From the IMG/VR virus record IMGVR_UViG_3300045971_000674, positions 1 to 64,000 of that record: a DNA stretch of 64,000 bases; one strand, written 5' to 3'. The translations under genes and the position numbers were made by a program. The DNA is from a virus. Below are positions 1-7,291 of this stretch, piece after piece. The notes beneath the pieces were generated by a model. The model was given only the letters and a program-made list of their open reading frames with translations, was not told the origin of the DNA and made no database searches. How positions within the stretch are numbered: the stretch's first letter is position 1; every line of letters begins with the position of its first letter.

Positions 1-570
1 CTCTTTGGTGAAGTACTTCTGCGCCTTCTTGTCATGTACCACGGCTTCAGCCAGGGACAGAACACGGCGTGAACCCATTGCTTCAGCCACAACGTCAGGA
101 TAGGCATCAGGAGCCGATGGCTGAGATACGATATCCACAGTCGTGAAGACGAAGTCAGAGACGTCGCCGGATTCATTCACGTTGCCAGTGCCACGTGAGG
201 AAACACCTAGACGAACACCGCCGTCAATCAGCGCCTTGGCGATGTTGCCCGATGGGGTGTTGAGGATCTTCATCTTGCCGATGGCGTTGTTGCCGTTCAT
301 CGCGCATTCGGTGATGCAGTGAGAGACGTTTGCCAGGTTGATCGACAGGGTATCAGGGTGGTTCAGTTCGCCACAGACGGACTGGCCAGACTTGATGCGC
401 TCATTGACCGATTGGATCGCCTTGGTGATCTCGTCGAGCGGGTAGTTGCGGCCGTTGCCATTCTTGATGGCGGCTTGCATCATGATCCCCTTGAGGAAGA
501 GGTCATTGCCCTTGCGCTGCTCCGTAAGGCGAGCAGCAACTGGCGTGAGGTGTTCTTGAAGAAGCAGCAT
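1..570 (-). CDS. 21: Prohead core protease, T4 gp21-like (C-terminus beyond window)
   Basis: Reading leftward from ATG at 570, the protein begins MLLLQEHLTPVAARLTEQ and continues in one open frame to the window edge, so the C-terminus is missing. It has the signature of the T4 gp21 prohead protease family (serine protease, herpesvirus-assemblin-like fold): a His motif GELNHP near residue 68 and a Ser motif LGVSSRG near residue 124, the expected catalytic His and Ser. In T4 this enzyme cleaves scaffold and capsid proteins after L/I-x-E during prohead maturation. The start at 570 is preferred over an in-frame ATG at 576 because AAAGGA sits six bases before 570 but touches 576. It follows the portal and a core-like gene, the T4 order 20-67/68-21. 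Confidence 0.9.
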   Translation of the reverse strand, partial: MLLLQEHLTPVAARLTEQRKGNDLFLKGIMMQAAIKNGNGRNYPLDEITKAIQSVNERIKSGQSVCGELNHPDTLSINLANVSHCITECAMNGNNAIGKMKILNTPSGNIAKALIDGGVRLGVSSRGTGNVNESGDVSDFVFTTVDIVSQPSAPDAYPDVVAEAMGSRRVLSLAEAVVHDKKAQKYFTKE

Positions 571-581
571 GCTCATTCCTT

Positions 582-1166
582 TCAACGGAGCCAGTCGAGT
601 TCAGCAGCCTTCTTGGCGCCGAGCCCGTCGCGCAGCAGCTTGTCGAGATTGGAGGACAGGTCGAACAGCTCGGTGGCGTTCTGCTTGTCTTCATTCGATG
701 CAGCTGGGTTGGCGAATGGGAAACGATGCAGGCCCTTCAGGTTGGCATGCATCATGTCGTGGTGGTGCTGGAGCTCAGACTTGATAGAACCGGTGTTCTT
801 GTCACCAGTCTGAACCTGTGCATGCGCGCGATCAACAAGGTGCTTGATGCTGGCACGAATCCAGTTTGGATCGAGACGTTGTTCAGCGGCATCCTTCATC
901 ATGGCTTCACGTTCAGCCTTGACCTTTGGATCGACGGTGTTGCCTGGTGCAAATGCTGGGGCACCTGGCTTCTTCTCTTCACCTGGAGCGCCTGCTGGCT
1001 TGGTAGTTGGAGGTGCCTTATCAGCAGCCTTCTCGCCAGGCTTTGCAACTGGTGCCTTGTCATCAGGCGTCTTGGTCTCGTCGCCCTCAACCTTGCTCTC
1101 GTCATCTTCTTCCATGACTTCGGCCATACCGGCGAGCTTCTTGAGACGGCTCAGATTGAATTCCAT
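582..1166 (-). CDS. Putative prohead core/scaffold-associated protein (gp67/68 position)
   Basis: 194 residues. The first ~85 residues are low-complexity, rich in E, D, K, P and A, and probably disordered; the rest is helical and charged, ending AAELDWLR. There is no enzymatic motif and no family I recognise by sequence. Its place between portal and prohead protease is that of T4 genes 67 and 68, small charged prohead core proteins, so a prohead core role is inferred from synteny and composition. A late-promoter motif (1194-1201) lies 27 bases upstream, and AGGAG precedes the ATG. Candidate L/I-x-E sites for the neighbouring protease are not obvious in the N-terminal part. Confidence 0.6.
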   Translation of the reverse strand: MEFNLSRLKKLAGMAEVMEEDDESKVEGDETKTPDDKAPVAKPGEKAADKAPPTTKPAGAPGEEKKPGAPAFAPGNTVDPKVKAEREAMMKDAAEQRLDPNWIRASIKHLVDRAHAQVQTGDKNTGSIKSELQHHHDMMHANLKGLHRFPFANPAASNEDKQNATELFDLSSNLDKLLRDGLGAKKAAELDWLR

Positions 1167-1193
1167 GTGGGATCTCCTAATAGGATTGTTGCC

Positions 1194-1201
1194 TATTTAC
1201 G
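1194..1201 (-). promoter_or_regulatory. Late-promoter motif CGTAAATA
   Basis: 27 bases before ATG 1166, directly after the portal stop. Predicted start near 1188. It would give the core-like and protease genes a second late transcript. Confidence 0.65.
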
Positions 1202-2917
1202 TCAAGGGGCTGCTGGTGGCGTGTTTCCGCCAGCTTCTGGTGGCGGAGTTTCTGCTGGAGGAGCTTCCCCGCCTGGAGGAGCTTCAGGCCCAGCTGGTGG
1301 AGCTTCACCACCACCGCCAAAGAATCCACCGCCAATGTCAGCTTCTTGACCCAAGCCACCGCCGAGGGCATCACCACCAGTTGCTGCTGGTCCACCTTCA
1401 ACCGTCTGTGCTTCACGGTTTTCGTAGACTGACGGGTCATAGATCTGCTGCATCGATGGGATGTTGCCGCTCTCAAGGATGCCACGCTCTTCCTTGATCA
1501 TGACTTCGTTCATCTGGATCTCGTCATCAGTCAGGCCGAGGTAACGCTTCAGGATGAATCGCTTCGACAGGTACTTCGTCTGCTCGATGTTGTTGAACGA
1601 GCTGATCAGGTCGGCATCGAGTGCAGCCTGACGGTACAGAGCGAAGTTGGCTGGATCTGGCAAACGGATGGAGAAGATCTCGTCATCGATCTTCAGGCCG
1701 CAGACCTTCAGATAGATCTTGAATTCTTCGTCAAGCAGGTCATTCATACGCTGTTGCAGACGCATGATGAACTTGGCGAACCGGAGTTCTTCGATGTACG
1801 CGATACCGACCTTGCCGTCGTTGTACTGGGCGCCTTGGCCGTCAGCACCGCCCATGTACGAGGTTGGGATCCGCAGACCGCGGAAGACCTTGTCTTGGAA
1901 GAACTTGAGCAGGTTGGTGCCGAAATCTTCGGTGCCGCCTGGCAGGGTTTCAACCCGTGAGCCACGACCAGTTGCCGTGACTGGGAAGAACATGTCCTCT
2001 TGAATGGACTGTGGATCGTACTGACCGTCAACGACGTCCTTCTGACCGTTGGCTGACTGGCCAGGAACCCGCTTCTGGCGGATCTCGTTCTTGACCTGTT
2101 CGAGGTACGTCTTGACACGTTGAGCTGGCATGTTGCCAACGTCGACGTAGAACACACGACGTTCTGGAGCGCGCACGATCCGGTAGATGATCACAGCATC
2201 TTCGATCATCGACAGCTGACGATAGACACGGAAGATTGGGCGAAGCACTGACTGGCCGAATGGAGCTGAGTCGCCCATCTCGTCACACAGCGTGAAGTGA
2301 ATCATGGCTGCCGCTGGCACCACATCCATCTCTTCGTTGCGAACGCCGTAGCTGTTGCTACCCTGACCTTGTTTGCCTGGGCGCTTGAGGTAGTAGTTGA
2401 GCTTGTCGCCGTGCTCATTGATTTCGATACCGTACACAAGGGTAGGATCGACCCACACCCACTTGCGGGTGTCAGAGATCTTGCGGAAGAAGCAGTCACC
2501 GTTCTTGATGAGACAGCGAGCGATGCCGAACAAACGCTTGTGCATCTCTTGCATTTCAGACCACTGACGAACCGCCTGACGAAGCGTGATAGCAGTGGTG
2601 TCACTGACGTCTTGGTTGTCTTCCTTCTCGTAGTCAATCAGGAAGTGCAGATTGGTCTTCTCGTCGCGAGATGTCATCTCTTCGGCGATGATGTCCATCG
2701 AACGTGCAATGTCGATGTCAGCATCCATTGCGTCGTACTGCTTGTACTGATTCATACGGCTGCCAGGCCCACGCATCACCTGCGAGTACCACGTCACAGC
2801 CGTCATCGACGACATGTCCGTTGATCGTGGATCAAAGGCATCGGTGGAGATCGTCGTATACAGCTGCTTACGCGAAGCCGGTGTGATGATCTTCCAGAAA
2901 CTTTCCAACTGGCTCAT
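1202..2917 (-). CDS. 20: Portal vertex protein, T4 gp20-like
   Basis: 571 residues, close to T4 gp20 (524). It matches the T4-type portal family: the N-terminal SMTAVTWYSQVMRGPGSR stretch, the NQYKQYDAMDADIDIARSMD helix region, and the VDPTLVYGIEI and RIVRAPERRVFYVDVG segments typical of the family. The portal dodecamer sits at one capsid vertex, nucleates prohead assembly and passes DNA during packaging and ejection. The last ~60 residues are a proline/glycine/alanine-rich tail (repeats of APPAGPEAPPGG type) that T4 gp20 lacks and that is probably flexible. AAGGA lies five bases before the ATG. It lies downstream of the tape measure gene, whose stop is at 2940, and upstream of the core-like gene. 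Confidence 0.93.
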   Translation of the reverse strand: MSQLESFWKIITPASRKQLYTTISTDAFDPRSTDMSSMTAVTWYSQVMRGPGSRMNQYKQYDAMDADIDIARSMDIIAEEMTSRDEKTNLHFLIDYEKEDNQDVSDTTAITLRQAVRQWSEMQEMHKRLFGIARCLIKNGDCFFRKISDTRKWVWVDPTLVYGIEINEHGDKLNYYLKRPGKQGQGSNSYGVRNEEMDVVPAAAMIHFTLCDEMGDSAPFGQSVLRPIFRVYRQLSMIEDAVIIYRIVRAPERRVFYVDVGNMPAQRVKTYLEQVKNEIRQKRVPGQSANGQKDVVDGQYDPQSIQEDMFFPVTATGRGSRVETLPGGTEDFGTNLLKFFQDKVFRGLRIPTSYMGGADGQGAQYNDGKVGIAYIEELRFAKFIMRLQQRMNDLLDEEFKIYLKVCGLKIDDEIFSIRLPDPANFALYRQAALDADLISSFNNIEQTKYLSKRFILKRYLGLTDDEIQMNEVMIKEERGILESGNIPSMQQIYDPSVYENREAQTVEGGPAATGGDALGGGLGQEADIGGGFFGGGGEAPPAGPEAPPGGEAPPAETPPPEAGGNTPPAAP

Positions 2918-2939
2918 GTGTATCCTTGTAGCGCCGCGA

Positions 2940-5900
2940 TTAGACGGCTCGGCGCGTTAGCTCTGCTGTGTCAGGGAAGGTGGGCAAGACAGACCGCAGG
3001 AAACCTGGCTGGGTATCTTCCTTTGCAGTGGTGGCATCAAGCATCTTCTGCGCAACCTCCAACTGCTTCTTCAGGAGTTCAAGCGCTTCCTTCATGCCCA
3101 CAACCGTCATGCCCTTCTTCTTGGTCTCGTCCGTGTCTTCTTCAACCTGCGGCTTATTTACTTCTGGCAGAGTGACTTTTTGGCGGCCTTGTTGACCTGG
3201 TGTAGCAAGCGCTGCATTTGGCGAAACTGGAGTAGCTTGAACAGGAGTAGCCTTTGCCATGACAGTTTCGCCTGGGGTCAAGCTATCTTCTGGCTTGACG
3301 GGCGTTGCTTGAACTGCAGGCGTTGCTTCGGTCTTCGCATCCTGATCCTTCTTGGCTTGGGCGATTAGCGGTGCTTGTGCCGCGGCGACTGCGCCATGCG
3401 CTTGTGCCAACAGCTCCTTGGTACTGTTGGCAACTGTTCCACTTAGCTTCTTGCCCTGCTTCTTAGCATCTGCAGCCGCTTGTTGATTGGCTTCACCAAT
3501 GCTAGAGAGAGTAGCTTTGCCATCTTCTTGCAGGGTCTTCAGTGTTGCTTCGCCAGTCTTGACTTCTTCTTTGGCTGCATCTGCATTACCCTTGAACGTG
3601 TTCTTGATGAAGTCGGGGGCCCATGATGGCACCAAGCTGGTGAGGAAGTCCCAGAAAGCTGCCTTCGTAGAACGCCATGCAACTTGAATTTCGGTAAATG
3701 TTCGGTCGAACATGTTGGTCAGCGTGCCGCCCAGCAGTTCTTCAGTGTCAAGACCGATGCCCTTCAACAGAAAATCAAGTCCACCTGTTACTGCAGCGCC
3801 AATTCCGTGGAAAGCACCGATGATCATGCCATTGATCTTGTCGCTAACCATCTGACCCATGTCCCAGATCCAGCCCTTCTTCGACATGTCTACTTCCTTG
3901 GCCACCGTGCCAGCGCCTGCTGCAGCCAAGTTTCCAGTGAACAGTTCATCAAGAGCGCCCCATACTGCAGAGACAATCATGCCCAAGCCGAGTACGCTTG
4001 AAAGGCTTCCGAACAATGTGCTTGCGATTCCCTGTGCAGCAGTAGCCATTCCACCACCAGCCGCAACGACAGCGCCTTCACCAGCAATGGCAGCAGGCGC
4101 TGTCGTTGCGACGCTGCCAATCACCGTCTCCATTAAAGTGGTGGCAACTGTGCTTATGTCGCCGGTAATGGCAGCTTCAGCAAGAGTAGCAACCTTACCA
4201 AGACCTGGGAGTTTCCCAAGAGCTCCAGCCATCGGCACGCCCTTTGGCATGTTCGGCATTGGGAGTGTCATGCCCTTTGGAACGCCCGCGCCCGGAACCG
4301 TAGGCAGCGGTTTTGGAATGCCACCAGTTACAATTGGCTTGCCACCTACCGTTGTGGTGGGAGTTGGCCCTGTTGGTGGAGGCGTCTTTGGTGTGGTGGG
4401 CGTAGTCTCCTTCTTCTTGAAGATATCAAGTAAGCCGCCTTTCTCTTCCTTGCCTGTGGCAGGCACTAGACCATCCGTGTTCTTCGCAATCTTGCGGAGG
4501 AAAAGAACCTGGGCAACTGAGCCAGCAATCAACTCGGCAAATTGCTTTGCTGCGTCATACAGTGGGTTCTTGGTAATGCCCGTCAGCGTGGTCATGATGT
4601 TGCCCATCATTTGGGCCAGCGGCCCGGTCTCTTGACCCATACGACTGTTAACAACATCACCCGATTGCTTCTGCAACTGGGCCTTGCCTGCTACTTCAGC
4701 AACGTCGCGCTGCGAGGAACCCTGGATTGCTTCGTTGATCTGGTCAGCAATGTTCTGAGCACCAACGTCACCGCTGTTCTGCATGCCTTGCAAGCGCTCT
4801 TGCATTTGGCCATGTAGCTCAGTCAGGCGTGCATTCTCTTCCTCGGTCTTGTTCTTCTTCTGCGCAAGGCGTGCAAGTTCCTCAGTGTCCTGTGCATTCA
4901 TGCCAGTCATCGAGCCTGCTTGGCGAATGATGCCTGCTGCCTTGAAGCGATCCTTAGCAGTGGCGCGACGTTGCGCAAGCAGCGCATCAGTCAACTGCTT
5001 CGAGGTGTTCGCTGTCAAGCCCATCTGCTGGCCGAGAGTGGCCGTGTGCATGATGTCATCCATGCGAGCCTGACGTTCAGCAGGTGCAAGGCCTAGCAAT
5101 TCTTCCTGGACGTTCGTGTTGTTTGAGATGTCCTCGACAAGTGCCTTGAAGGCATCTGACGTCATCAGCGTAGACTTACGCAGCTGCTTGAACAACTTGA
5201 CTTGAGCCGTGGTGGCATCGGCCATCTGCGCCTGTGGAATGCCGACCGTAGTCGCAGCAGTTTCCATTGAGGCAGACAACTTACGAGCTGCAGGGCCAAA
5301 GATACCGAGCGAGCCGAGTTCCTTCGATGTCTTTGAGATGCTCTTGTCGAATTCTTCGAAGCTGCCCTTACGAGCCACGACAGCCTGATTCTCTTCAAGC
5401 ATCTCCGTGTATTCTGCCAAGGACATGCCTGCCTTGACGGCATTGGCGTACATGCCAGCGAGGTCCTTGGATCCAGAGATGCCACGCCGCTGCAAGCTGT
5501 AGAAGTCATCGATGATCTGGTACAGGAAGCCGAAGCTGTCCTTTAGCTTCTTCGTCTTCTCTTTCAGCAGGTCGAACTGAGTCTTGACTGGTTCAGCCGC
5601 CTTGCCGGCTTCTCCCACCTTCTCGGTGGTAGCCTTCACATTCTTGTTGAGCGAGGTTGCTGCTTGATTGAAACCTTGGGCCGTCTGTTGTGCAGCCTTA
5701 GCAGCCTGTTCACCAGCGGCAGCTGCAACCTGTGGGCAAGGGTCGCAGTTCTGGAGCTTCTTGCTGAAGGCCTCGAGACGACCTACAGTTACTAACAGAG
5801 CCCGATTGAGACGCGTGATGACGCTGACGGTGCCTTCGTCCTTCTTGTTCGGCTTTACTTCAATCTCAGGGGCCGTGCTCTTCGGCGTCTTAACCTGCGC

Positions 5901-6173
5901 CTTAGCGCCTAGACTGCGATTGAGTGCCTTGAAATGTCCAGTAGTTGTCTTGACGGTGCCACCAAGAGTGGACAAGCGGCCATCAACAATCTCGATGGTG
6001 CCGCCAAAGTTGTCGAGTGCAGTTGATGTAGCACGAATGCGATCGTTCAGACCCTTCAATCCCTTTGGACCTGCTGGGGCTGGGGGTGGTGTAGGGGCAG
6101 GCAGCGATGCAAACGCGGAGGCGATCGCCTTACCGAGCTTGGTTGCAATCAGTTGTGCTTCTGCTTCTGTCAT
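2940..6173 (-). CDS. Tail tape measure protein (gp29-like role)
   Basis: 1077 residues. The N-terminal ~120 residues are Pro/Ala-rich. A long helical, coiled-coil-prone body follows (QTAQGFNQAATSLNKNVKATTEKV and similar). A low-complexity Thr/Pro stretch lies around residues 590-640. Hydrophobic Gly/Ala-rich segments lie around residues 690-850 (VVAAGGGMATAAQ, GALDELFTGNLAAAGAGTV). The tail is charged and helical. Length, helicity and internal hydrophobic segments fit a phage tape measure protein, which sets tail length and is ejected with DNA. T4 gp29 is shorter (590). It diverges from the tail assembly chaperone gene at 6251, the expected partner. A late-promoter motif at 6229-6236 reads into it. 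The SD is poor (AGG abuts the ATG). Identification rests on architecture and context. Confidence 0.75.
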   Translation of the reverse strand: MTEAEAQLIATKLGKAIASAFASLPAPTPPPAPAGPKGLKGLNDRIRATSTALDNFGGTIEIVDGRLSTLGGTVKTTTGHFKALNRSLGAKAQVKTPKSTAPEIEVKPNKKDEGTVSVITRLNRALLVTVGRLEAFSKKLQNCDPCPQVAAAAGEQAAKAAQQTAQGFNQAATSLNKNVKATTEKVGEAGKAAEPVKTQFDLLKEKTKKLKDSFGFLYQIIDDFYSLQRRGISGSKDLAGMYANAVKAGMSLAEYTEMLEENQAVVARKGSFEEFDKSISKTSKELGSLGIFGPAARKLSASMETAATTVGIPQAQMADATTAQVKLFKQLRKSTLMTSDAFKALVEDISNNTNVQEELLGLAPAERQARMDDIMHTATLGQQMGLTANTSKQLTDALLAQRRATAKDRFKAAGIIRQAGSMTGMNAQDTEELARLAQKKNKTEEENARLTELHGQMQERLQGMQNSGDVGAQNIADQINEAIQGSSQRDVAEVAGKAQLQKQSGDVVNSRMGQETGPLAQMMGNIMTTLTGITKNPLYDAAKQFAELIAGSVAQVLFLRKIAKNTDGLVPATGKEEKGGLLDIFKKKETTPTTPKTPPPTGPTPTTTVGGKPIVTGGIPKPLPTVPGAGVPKGMTLPMPNMPKGVPMAGALGKLPGLGKVATLAEAAITGDISTVATTLMETVIGSVATTAPAAIAGEGAVVAAGGGMATAAQGIASTLFGSLSSVLGLGMIVSAVWGALDELFTGNLAAAGAGTVAKEVDMSKKGWIWDMGQMVSDKINGMIIGAFHGIGAAVTGGLDFLLKGIGLDTEELLGGTLTNMFDRTFTEIQVAWRSTKAAFWDFLTSLVPSWAPDFIKNTFKGNADAAKEEVKTGEATLKTLQEDGKATLSSIGEANQQAAADAKKQGKKLSGTVANSTKELLAQAHGAVAAAQAPLIAQAKKDQDAKTEATPAVQATPVKPEDSLTPGETVMAKATPVQATPVSPNAALATPGQQGRQKVTLPEVNKPQVEEDTDETKKKGMTVVGMKEALELLKKQLEVAQKMLDATTAKEDTQPGFLRSVLPTFPDTAELTRRAV

Positions 6174-6207
6174 CCTAGAGGTGTCCCGGGCAGCCTTTGG
6201 TCAGCTG

Positions 6208-6215
6208 CGTAAATA
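6208..6215 (+). promoter_or_regulatory. Late-promoter motif CGTAAATA (rightward)
   Basis: 35 bases before ATG 6251. Predicted start near 6221. Faces the leftward late motif at 6229-6236. Confidence 0.65.
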
Positions 6216-6228
6216 GCAAGTCGTAAGG

Positions 6229-6236
6229 TATTTATC
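6229..6236 (-). promoter_or_regulatory. Late-promoter motif GATAAATA (leftward)
   Basis: Directs the tape measure-portal transcript; predicted start near 6223, 50 bases before ATG 6173. The two promoters face each other, so each RNA runs through the other's element. Confidence 0.7.
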
Positions 6237-6250
6237 CTCAGAGGACGTAT

Positions 6251-7033
6251 ATGGAAACCAACATTCAGAACCCACTGCTCGCAAAGCTAAAGCTGCCGGG
6301 TCGTACCTTCCAGCTTCCCTCACGTGGAATCTTCTACAAGAACGGCGAAGTCGCTTCAGCTGAAGGCGAAATTCACGTTCACCCAATGTCTGCTCTCACC
6401 GAAATCAACCTCAAGAACCCTGACCTGTTGTTCAACGGCAAGGCAATCGAAGAGGTGATGGCTGAGTGTGTGCCTGAAATCAAGAAGCCACTCGAGCTGT
6501 TTGGCCGCGACATCGACGCCCTCATGTTCTTCCTGCGGTTGGTCACCTACGGCTCGGCCTTCGAGATCAATGTCAAGCACACCTGCAAGGATGCGAAGCA
6601 GCACTCGTACGTAGTTGATGTCGAGCAGATGGTCATGGCCATGAAGCAACTCGATCCAACACTGGTCGACCAGTTCCAAGTCACGCTGCCAAATGATCAG
6701 GTCGTTCGCCTCCGACCCGTCACATTCAGCCACATGGTCAAGCTATTCCAGATGAACACGGGCAAGGAAGAGCTGAAGCCTGAAGACATCAAGGCCAACA
6801 TCGTCTTCAACCTCGTCAACCTGATTGAGAGTGTTGATGGACTGACCGACAAGACCATGATCGAGGGTTGGGTTCGTGCCATCCCTACCACGCTGCAATC
6901 CCGCCTGACCGATGTCATCGAGAAGATGAACGATTGGGGTCCTGCCCAGACATCGAAGCTCAAGTGCAAGGACTGCGGTGAAGAGATGGATGTTGAGCTC
7001 CCGCTGAACCCTGTAAGTTTTTTCACCGAATGA
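6251..7033 (+). CDS. 26: Tail assembly chaperone / baseplate hub assembly protein, gp26-like
   Basis: 260 residues. The start resembles T4-type gp26 proteins of cyanophages and relatives: LKLPGRTFQLPSRGIFYKNG, then HPMSALTEI, NPDLLFNGKAIEEV and FFLRLVTYGSAF. A possible zinc site is formed by KHTCKD (near residue 115) and CKDCGEE (near residue 240), the C-x2-C lying close to the C-terminus. In T4, gp26 and gp51 act in hub assembly and are regarded as tail assembly chaperones. The last codons contain a T TTT TTC slippery heptamer (7018-7024) followed by a long hairpin, so some ribosomes should enter the -1 frame and make a 334-residue fusion with the next ORF. It lies divergent from the tape measure gene. 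A late-promoter motif is at 6208-6215 and GAGGA precedes the ATG. Confidence 0.8.
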   Translation: METNIQNPLLAKLKLPGRTFQLPSRGIFYKNGEVASAEGEIHVHPMSALTEINLKNPDLLFNGKAIEEVMAECVPEIKKPLELFGRDIDALMFFLRLVTYGSAFEINVKHTCKDAKQHSYVVDVEQMVMAMKQLDPTLVDQFQVTLPNDQVVRLRPVTFSHMVKLFQMNTGKEELKPEDIKANIVFNLVNLIESVDGLTDKTMIEGWVRAIPTTLQSRLTDVIEKMNDWGPAQTSKLKCKDCGEEMDVELPLNPVSFFTE

Positions 7034-7072
7034 TCATCTCCGGAGATACGAGCAGGATCTCCGAGATGATCA
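7018..7072 (+). promoter_or_regulatory. Programmed -1 frameshift signal (slippery site plus hairpin)
   Basis: The heptamer T TTT TTC (7018-7024) is in the X XXY YYZ register of the gp26-like frame. After a six-base spacer a hairpin starts: 7031-7040 (TGATCATCTC) pairs perfectly with 7063-7072 (GAGATGATCA). C7041 is bulged, 7042-7047 (GGAGAT) pairs with 7057-7062 (ATCTCC), and nine bases form the loop. Slipping one base back leads through CAC CGA into the ORF starting at 7030. Tail chaperone pairs of many dsDNA phages use such a shift (lambda G/GT). Confidence 0.85.
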
Positions 7073-7254
7073 ATTCGATGGCCCTTGACGTTAGAAGCCT
7101 GCTCAAATCCGCAATCGAAATCTCCTACTTTTCACGCGCTGCAATCGCCTACGAGAAGGTTCTTACCATTTCCGCACTCGAACGGGATCTCTGGGTTGAA
7201 TTCATCAATGAACGCCTGAAGATAGCCGGGAAGTCCCCCTTTCCGGTATTCTGA
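7030..7254 (+). CDS. Downstream half of frameshifted tail assembly chaperone (gp51-position)
   Basis: This is an open frame of 74 codons in the -1 frame relative to the gp26-like gene, overlapping its stop by ATGA. The product (MIISGDTSRISEMINSMALD...) is helical and without recognised motifs. Independent start at 7030 looks poor: the upstream sequence TTTTTTCACCGA has no Shine-Dalgarno and the ATG is buried in the hairpin 7031-7072. The likely product is therefore a gp26-gp51-type fusion: residues 1-258 of the upstream protein, then H-R, then these 74 residues. By analogy with lambda gpGT and the T4 26/51 pair it would bind the tape measure protein and recruit tube subunits. T4 gp51 is much longer (249), so homology to it is not shown. 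Confidence 0.7.
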   Translation: MIISGDTSRISEMINSMALDVRSLLKSAIEISYFSRAAIAYEKVLTISALERDLWVEFINERLKIAGKSPFPVF

Positions 7255-7255
7255 C

Positions 7256-7263
7256 GATAAATA
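7256..7263 (+). promoter_or_regulatory. Late-promoter motif GATAAATA
   Basis: Two bases after the chaperone ORF stop and 28 before ATG 7292. Confidence 0.7.
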
Positions 7264-7291
7264 AGCGGTCGAACGAACCGGGATTACACCA

